NCBI GenBank assembly: GCA_018292915.2
Contig: JACVVK020000140.1
Span: forward strand, 115,001 to 179,000
Reading direction: 5' to 3'
From: Batillaria attramentaria
Lineage: Eukaryota; Mollusca; Gastropoda; Batillariidae
DNA: 64,000 bases
Shown here: piece after piece, positions 59,154 through 64,000 of the stretch
Layout of the letters: each line of letters starts with the position of its first letter
How positions within the stretch are numbered: position 1 is the first letter of the stretch
Translations under genes and position numbers: made by a program
Notes under the pieces: model-generated
The model's database searches: none
Told to the model about the DNA's origin: nothing
What the model saw: the letters and a program-made list of their open reading frames with translations, nothing else

Positions 59154-62100
59154 GATAAGACTAAGAGCAAGCATGACAATGCAGAAATTCTGAGACATTT
59201 CTACCCCTTTCACCATCTCAATGATTTATGATGACAATGACAGAAAACAACCGGACAGAAGTGACAGCTGAAAAGTACAAACCTGTTGCCCCTGCGAAAC
59301 TCTGCTTCCAGCCAACGAATTGCCTCCCTTGCGCCACTGCTCTCTTTCTTCTGGACGTCCAACTGGTCGATCACTGCAGAAAAGAAAATAATTGTAGCCC
59401 TGCCAATCTTTCCTATACAAAGTGGAAACACTACACTAATGAACCTAATTCTATTTCCTTCACCATGCAGCCACAGCCCCAATTTCTGAGAGCTGATCAG
59501 GTAAGAAAATAAACACATTTCAGACACCGTAACTCATACATCTGGCACACTGGCAAAAAGTTCTTTTAAAAAAACAATAAAGCACAAATTTAGCGGTTTT
59601 GGTGCTTTGTCCATCATGCCTCTGATGGTTGGTGCTTTATGCCAGGCAAGTCACTTAAGTTGTAGTTTTACACATCAAACTCAATGTCAAAGGACCGCAC
59701 TCTTCACATTCCGTTCATTTTATTCAAGACACAGCTAAGTCCACAGAATTTGCTCATTCACAAAAACACCTCTTAACCCTGGTCTTGCTGAATTCATTTG
59801 TCTTATGCTGAAAAGACCATAGAGGTAGCCCGGAATATTCCAGGCTCAGCACTACCAGGGTTAAAGTTTTCTTTCACTCACCGTTACGCACTATGGTCTG
59901 CAGTGAAACTTCTTTACCACAGTTTGTACAATCAGTTCACCCACCTGCCAAAGGAATAATGATGATGCAACGTGCGCTCTGGGCCAGCTCTCGCACCAGC
60001 GGCAGGTTGGAGCAAAGAGAGGTGGCATCGACAACAGCGTAAGGCGGGAAGTGTGGCTGCTGGGCAGACTCCAGACATCCCTCCAGCTGGCTGACCTCTG
60101 CCTGATGACAACATTTTATACAGTGAATAACTGACTGATAAAATTAGGAATTATCACAGTAGTAAGACAGAAATGCTGGTGCAATACTGGTAGTTTTGCC
60201 AGTACTACTCTGTACCACTGCTTGAAAACAAAAGTTTATGAGACAGAACACTTCTTTCCCTCTGACGTTTCTCTACAGAAATGGACAAGCCAGGTACCTG
60301 CAATCTCAGCTGAGCCATGTCTCTCATCAGCTGGTTTCTTCGAGTGTCAGCGTCCCTCTGAAAGCAGAAACTAATGATCAAGTACACTAGCTATTACTTA
60401 GCATAACTTATACAGAGTTACACAGGCAACACAGTGCACAAAATAATAAGCACGTTACATAGTGTGTCAAAAAAAAAATAAGCAGGCTTGCACAGGCTAA
60501 TGCACAACTGCCCTCTATATGACTAGGTACACAAACCCAACATTTCTCCTAGAAACACATTCATTTATTAACTGGTGTGCTGGTGTAACTTTACTTACCA
60601 TACGCTCCTGAGCCAGCTTTTCATTCCCTTCAGCTAAGGTCTCTGCTGGTGTAGGGCCAATAAAGACAGCCTGGTCTGCACTGTAGGTGAAGTCAAAGCC
60701 CTCTATGTCGGACAGGAAGTAGCCAAAGTGACGCAGAGAACAAACTCGCACCAAAGTCTGAAACAGGAGTATACAATCATGCGACACAGTCTAACACAAC
60801 TGGCAAATATATATATATACTTTTAATCATTATTTCATGACTATTCTTATTTACAATCAAACATAACTTCCCTCGAATAACATTTTATTCTTGACCTGAT
60901 ACACCTTTGTACCATTAATACGGGTTTGTAAAATATGGAAACCTTGCAGAGAACTCTGCTAACCTCTTGTATTTCCGACAGCTGCCCTCGGTGTGATGTA
61001 GTGAAATCAAAGTGAGCGTGGACATCTGCCAAGGGAGGCAGCTGACACAGCTCGATATCCTCCGTCAAAGGAAACACTTGGACCCATTGTTGCCATCTTG
61101 CATTGCCTAGCACTCCACAAAGCTCATCAGAATTGCATTCCTCTAAGGTTAAAAATGTGAAATACAGAGAAAGTAATTATAAGTTTCAGACATCATCTAA
61201 AAGAAAAGTACACACACACACACACACACACACAATTTACCCCCCCCCCCCCCCCAAAAAAAAAAAAAAAAAACCCAAAAAAAACAAACACAAAACAACA
61301 ACAACAAAAACACACATAAACAAGATTTCAATATAATTATTACATTACATAGCGTCCAGGGCTGACAGACAGATAAGTAACACCACTACCACCACCAACA
61401 ACAAAAACAAAGAGAGACGATGTCTCACCATGTTGAGTCAAGTCCTTTTCATGCGGCAGAAAGTTGAGCAGCACAGCCAGCCTGCTCCACAGTGACTGGG
61501 AACTCTAAAACAAAAAATAACTAACTGAAAAGTTAATTGCTAAGATACTGAGTCACATAGTGAAAGAATCCATCCTGAGGCCAGCAGTTACAGATTCGTC
61601 AGACATGTCACTCAAGTGTTTTATTTGATACTTCCTTGTCATAGAGTATTCATTTCAAGGAGGAAGAGTACACACGCTTCCAATGACAACAATGCAACAA
61701 AAAACAAAAAAAAAACACTAACAAAAAATAAAATTAATGAAAGTGCAAATCTTCAGAATATTTTACCAGAAAGCATGAAAAAAAAAAAAAAAACCGAAGT
61801 CACAAAAACAAGTTTAGGCAAACCAATCCTCTTTTTCCTAAATCTACCACAACCTAAAATGTAAAGAGAGGTTGGGAAAAGTGGACAACTCAACAAATAC
61901 CTGAGCACAAGCAGTAATGATCGGAGCCTGAGAACTCATCCAGTCACACATGACCTTGACTGCTGCCAAGAGACCTTCACCTTGAATGACCTCTAGCAAC
62001 TGCTGTAAGTTGCGTTGTTCCACTTCCAGTCTAAACAGAATGAAGAAATTTCACAAAAGTTCAATATATATCTACAACAAGGAGTACCACTAAAGTCATG

Positions 62101-64000
62101 AGATTGTTGACTGCAAAATAAAGGGTTCAGTTTATATAATGCTGGCTGATATGGTTGCTTATCTGGTTACTGGAATAGAATGTGTACAAAGTTAGCAACC
62201 GCTTAAAAAAAAAAGGAAGGAAAAAAGCGATACACACAACAACAAAAAAGTTCAAAAACAACACCACCAAGACTGTAATTATGTCAGAATGTCAGACTGG
62301 GAGAGGAAAGTAAAGAAGAAGAAAACATACTTGTCAGCTGCACTCGATGAGCTCTGTTCATTGTCAGCATCATCTGTGTCTGTCACACCTGACTGCTCTG
62401 TTGACGAAATTAATATGAAGACATAATGATAATTGCTCAAATCAATATGAGTGAGTGAGTGGACCAAATTCATTCAACACATTTCTACTTGCATGTATGG
62501 ATATTCACTGCCACACACAAACTGCTGAACAGTTTCAAATTGTGCTGACACATGTAATACTAATAGCACTGTATTTTTGTGACTTGAATGTAAGGGTGGA
62601 GACTTAGTGAAAAGACATCGTTTCATACTAGATAAATAAAATCTTTCAGCTTTACCTGTGTCAGTGGGAGCTGTGCTGACCTCTGTGTCAGTCTCAATGA
62701 CAAAGTTGGCCAGTTTTTCCGTGATGTCTGCTACATGGCGGGCCTCCTCTGAGGACACAAAACCTGCACACAAAAACAATTCACGCGGATGATTTAGGGA
62801 AACATAAAAGAGCAAATACGGTTTCCTTCCTCAGAAATGTTATCTCTTTAAGCTGAAAGCACACAGTAAATCTGAAAGACTAAAGGAACAATGCAGTTTT
62901 ATGTAGTTTGTATTTCTGACAGATGATGTACCAGATCAATACACACTTTTTCTGAATTCTCCTATGCCCGCAATTAATAAAACAAAAATAAAATTAAATG
63001 ACAGTAATATATAAATCCCTAAGTGTCTTGCTGTGTAAAGGTTACCAAGAGGGTGGGGTGGGCGGGTGGGTGTTTAGGGGTTTAACGTCCTTTTCCACCA
63101 CATAGGGGGATATCAAAGACGGGGCAACGATGAAAAAGCCAGCACAAATATTTGGCCCCAGCCGGGATCGAACTCACAACCTGAGCATTAGAAATCCTCT
63201 ACCATTTGACCATCCCGGCTCCGCGGTTACCAAGAGACAATTTATAACATAATAGTAACATAACATATGAACCCTAAACACAGTTGGTTTATTTGAATGG
63301 TCTAAATGTTCTAATCTACCTGGAGGCACAGGAACATGTGTCTTTCCCTGCATGACGTCGTTGCAGTTGCCATTGCTGTGTACGCCCAGATCCATGGTCA
63401 GGTTCTGACCCAAAAACAGCCCAGAGGATGAGAACAGCTCAGACGACATGTTGGCCAGATACCTGCGCTCTGCCAGATTCGACCAGTCACCACTACCTCC
63501 TTTGGAGTGACGTGAGCGAGAATTTGTTGCAGAGACACTGCCTGTAAAACATGGTTTAAAAAAAAGAGCCAGTTCAGCTGAAAAACAAATAAACAACCAA
63601 CAAAACACAAGCCAAATTGCAGTATATGGCAGTTTGATACATGTACCAGCAGTAGCTTTTTATTTGACAATTCATCATAGCACCTTGCATGACATCAGCT
63701 CTAGCTAGGTGCTTTACACTGTTGAAATACAGAACACATACAGTAAAACATCTTTGACAACATAAAACTCTTCCATATGACAATCTCTAAAAGTGACTAT
63801 CGCATCCAAAAACAGTAACATAAGAGAGAAAAAAAAGCATTTAAAAGAAACAATTTCAACAACAACTTCAACCAAAATTTGAAATAGTAAACAATTTAGC
63901 ATGAAAATGAAATTAACAAAAACATCAAATCTGACCAAATACTGTACCTGCAGGCTTTTTATCTCCGTTGGCCAACCGTTCCCCGACTTCTCCATTCACA
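57656..64000 (-). CDS. SMG5: Nonsense-mediated mRNA decay factor SMG5, C-terminal exons (partial)
   Basis: SMG5 binds phosphorylated UPF1 with SMG7 and promotes UPF1 dephosphorylation and decay of transcripts with premature stops. Fourteen exons join in frame: 64000(partial)-63948, 63541-63320, 62763-62656, 62397-62331, 62030-61901, 61504-61429, 61142-60964, 60757-60599, 60357-60298, 60101-59945, 59373-59283, 58984-58904, 58663-58506 and 57828-57656; every junction is GT/AG with matching phase. This gives 570 codons, the C-terminal part of a protein of about 1,000 aa. Landmarks: a Ser-rich acidic linker, VKVMCDWMSSQAPIITACAQ, SSQSLWSRLAVLLNFLP, ELCQLPPLADVHAHFDF, NQLMRDMAQLRLQAEVSQLE. The PIN domain runs from PPYAVVDATSLC through CIIIIPLAVIDQLDVQKKES and AREAIRWLEAEFRRGNRYIR. 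The N-terminal 14-3-3-like region lies outside the window. Confidence 0.95.
58318..58450. repeat. G/T homopolymer mosaic in the last SMG5 intron
   Basis: Alternating runs of G (up to about 14) and T (up to about 18) with almost no other base. Translation gives only Gly, Phe and Trp. The G-runs on this strand could form quadruplexes; in the transcript they are C-runs. Confidence 0.9.
59116..59151. repeat. 36-bp poly-C run in SMG5 intron
   Basis: An uninterrupted C run, reading as poly-G in the SMG5 transcript. Length is likely unstable and may be misassembled. Confidence 0.9.
59777..59860. mobile_element. 84-bp TTAA-flanked MITE in SMG5 intron
   Basis: Inverted ends CCCTGGTCTTGCTGAA and (reverse complement) CCCTGGTAGTGCTGAG match at 13 of 16 positions. 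TTAA borders both sides (59773-59776 and 59861-59864). This is the structure of a piggyBac-derived MITE. The ends differ from those of the 60-bp element in the satellite. Confidence 0.75.
61205..61278. repeat. (CA)n, poly-C and poly-A tracts in SMG5 intron
   Basis: A short CA block is followed by 15-17 C and a run of A. No coding role. Confidence 0.85.
63052..63224 (-). mobile_element. Family 1 SINE in SMG5 intron
   Basis: A minus-strand SINE, from GGTGGGTGTTTAGGGGTTTA to the tRNA-like head at the right end. It is flanked by a perfect 12-bp duplication GGTTACCAAGAG (63040-63051 and 63225-63236). The head is slightly shortened: the stretch matching GTCCAACG is missing from the anticodon arm. 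It lies in sense orientation in the intron between the 222-nt and 108-nt exons. Confidence 0.93.

Overview
This window is animal nuclear DNA, not bacterial. Protein-coding genes are split into short exons with GT/AG junctions. Introns and intergenic DNA are filled with CA/GT, GA and TTTA microsatellites, tRNA-derived SINEs, non-LTR retrotransposon fragments, small inverted-repeat DNA transposons and one very large satellite block. The repeat types and the divergence of the proteins from vertebrate homologues suggest a marine invertebrate, most likely a gastropod mollusc; that assignment is inference.

Four genes are recognisable. An SLC22-type organic ion transporter lies on the minus strand at 1374-4394; its first four coding exons are present and it runs off the left edge. 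PEX11B, a peroxisomal membrane-elongation protein, is complete on the minus strand (9612-11740, four exons, 254 aa). SKA1, a kinetochore microtubule-binding protein, is complete on the plus strand (13363-16454, five exons, 285 aa) and is head to head with PEX11B. SMG5, a nonsense-mediated-decay factor with a C-terminal PIN domain, is on the minus strand (57656 to beyond 64000); the last 14 exons, about 570 codons, are present. These genes do unrelated housekeeping or transport jobs, and nothing suggests a functional cluster.

Layout: 1-4.4 kb SLC22 with a LINE relic and a SINE in introns; 4.4-9.6 kb repeats and unassigned DNA; 9.6-16.5 kb PEX11B and SKA1, with a long hairpin between them and a hairpin MITE in SKA1 intron 1; 16.5-28.6 kb gene-poor DNA with relics of a transposon-like gene, a Ty3/gypsy element, two LINEs and several tandem repeats; 28.6-32.5 kb five direct repeats of a LINE-derived unit; 32.5-52.55 kb a roughly 20-kb satellite built on a 44-bp monomer with higher-order structure, interrupted by at least five later insertions; 52.55-57.6 kb unassigned DNA with two TA-flanked elements; 57.6-64 kb SMG5.

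The most unusual object is the satellite block. It starts directly inside a LINE fragment, has multi-monomer and 2.5-kb higher-order repeats, and carries transposon insertions whose removal restores an intact monomer. All calls were made by reading the sequence; no search or computation was run.
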